Below are positions 63,727 to 64,000 of a DNA stretch of 64,000 nt, piece after piece (position 1 is the stretch's first letter; each line of letters opens with the position of its first letter). The position numbers were made by a program, and so were the translations under genes. The notes beneath the pieces were generated by a model. The model was not told the DNA's origin. It saw only the letters and a program-made list of their open reading frames with translations, and made no database searches. Source of the DNA: VAZQ01 sp963835165 (GTDB lineage Bacteria > Pseudomonadota > Alphaproteobacteria > Rhizobiales > Xanthobacteraceae); assembly GCA_963835165.1 (NCBI GenBank), contig CAWIGD010000018.1, forward strand, positions 186,001 to 250,000, in the 5' to 3' direction.

Positions 63727-64000
63727 TCACTCCGGAAACGTCACGAGCCGGGTGGCGCGCGCGAGAATCTGGTCGAGCACCATGCCGACCACGCCGATCA
63801 CCAGGATCGCGGTGATCACGTTGGTGAGCGAGAGGTTGTTCCACTCGTTCCACACGAAATAGCCGATGCCGGTGCCGCCGACCAGCATCTCGGCGGCCAC
63901 GATCACGAGCCACGCGATGCCGATGGAAATCCGCATGCCGGTGAGAATGGTCGGCGCCGCCGCCGGCAGGATGATGGTGAAGGCGCGCCGGAACGTGCCG
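63727..64000 (-). CDS. cynB: ABC transporter permease of the nitrate/cyanate type, C-terminal part (CynB-like; 5' end outside window)
   Basis: The last 91 codons are visible and the frame is open to the window edge. GTFRRAFTIILPAAAPTILTGMR is the EAA coupling loop of NrtB/CynB permeases. The sequence AAEMLVGGTGIGYFVWNEWN parallels the nrtB product of this window. It lies upstream of cynD (repeat-filled gap of 186 nt) and is probably in the same operon, with the binding-protein gene further upstream outside the window. Confidence 0.85.
   Translation of the reverse strand, partial: GTFRRAFTIILPAAAPTILTGMRISIGIAWLVIVAAEMLVGGTGIGYFVWNEWNNLSLTNVITAILVIGVVGMVLDQILARATRLVTFPE

Overview
The window reads as a chromosomal segment of a GC-rich alphaproteobacterium. 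A member of the Hyphomicrobiales (Bradyrhizobium/Rhodopseudomonas/Rhodoplanes-like) is most likely. This rests on dense short-spaced operons, abundant orphan Bug-type solute receptors, a NasT/NasS-controlled nitrate uptake operon with a globin gene, and short palindromic intergenic repeats of the style common in that order. The genus is an inference. No tRNA, rRNA, CRISPR array, insertion sequence or phage gene was seen.

Layout. 1-4.3 kb: a redox operon with the 3' end of a P450-like gene, an old-yellow-enzyme-type flavoprotein, a membrane-anchored di-haem cytochrome c and a small membrane protein, followed by a 47-residue secreted or membrane peptide gene. 4.4-9.7 kb: an HpaB-type flavin monooxygenase, an ABC-F ATPase and a UbiD-type decarboxylase. 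10.1-18.3 kb: a zinc-ribbon metallopeptidase, then a tightly overlapping three-gene operon (transglutaminase-DUF2126, circularly permuted ATP-grasp fused to alpha-E, transglutaminase). This is a little-understood peptide ligation/modification system; its first gene carries a frameshift here.

18.3-25.2 kb: a catabolic island (FAD hydroxylase, VOC protein, two Bug receptors, amidohydrolase) around a TetR regulator, with three copies of one palindromic operator in its flanks. 25.3-43.1 kb: further catabolic genes, many CoA-linked: aldo/keto reductase, BKACE, Gfo/Idh dehydrogenase, an Ltp2-like thiolase-fold protein with its DUF35 partner, CoA ester lyase, CaiB transferase, Bug receptor, GMC oxidoreductase, cupin, ACMSD-like amidohydrolase, PaaK-like ligase, two MaoC-type proteins and an orphan form-II xanthine-dehydrogenase-type large subunit. 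43.2-48.0 kb: a complete branched-chain amino-acid-type ABC transporter (livKHMGF order). 48.2-56.1 kb: hydro-lyase, lactonase-like MBL protein, 3-hydroxyisobutyrate-dehydrogenase-like protein, alpha/beta hydrolase, an unrecognised protein and a PHP-UvrD fusion helicase.

56.4-64 kb is a nitrogen island. nasT and nasS overlap. A sigma-54-type promoter and an ANTAR-type hairpin/terminator leader follow, then nrtA, nrtB and an ATPase gene, and a globin. Converging on these from the right is a cyanate module: permease (cut by the window end), ATPase and cyanase.

Four single-base frame disruptions, all of the same sign, occur in otherwise recognisable genes (about 11769, 36070, 36197 and 40041). 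They are either young pseudogenes or assembly errors. Palindromic repeats sit mainly at 3' junctions and in two places supply the stop codon of a gene.
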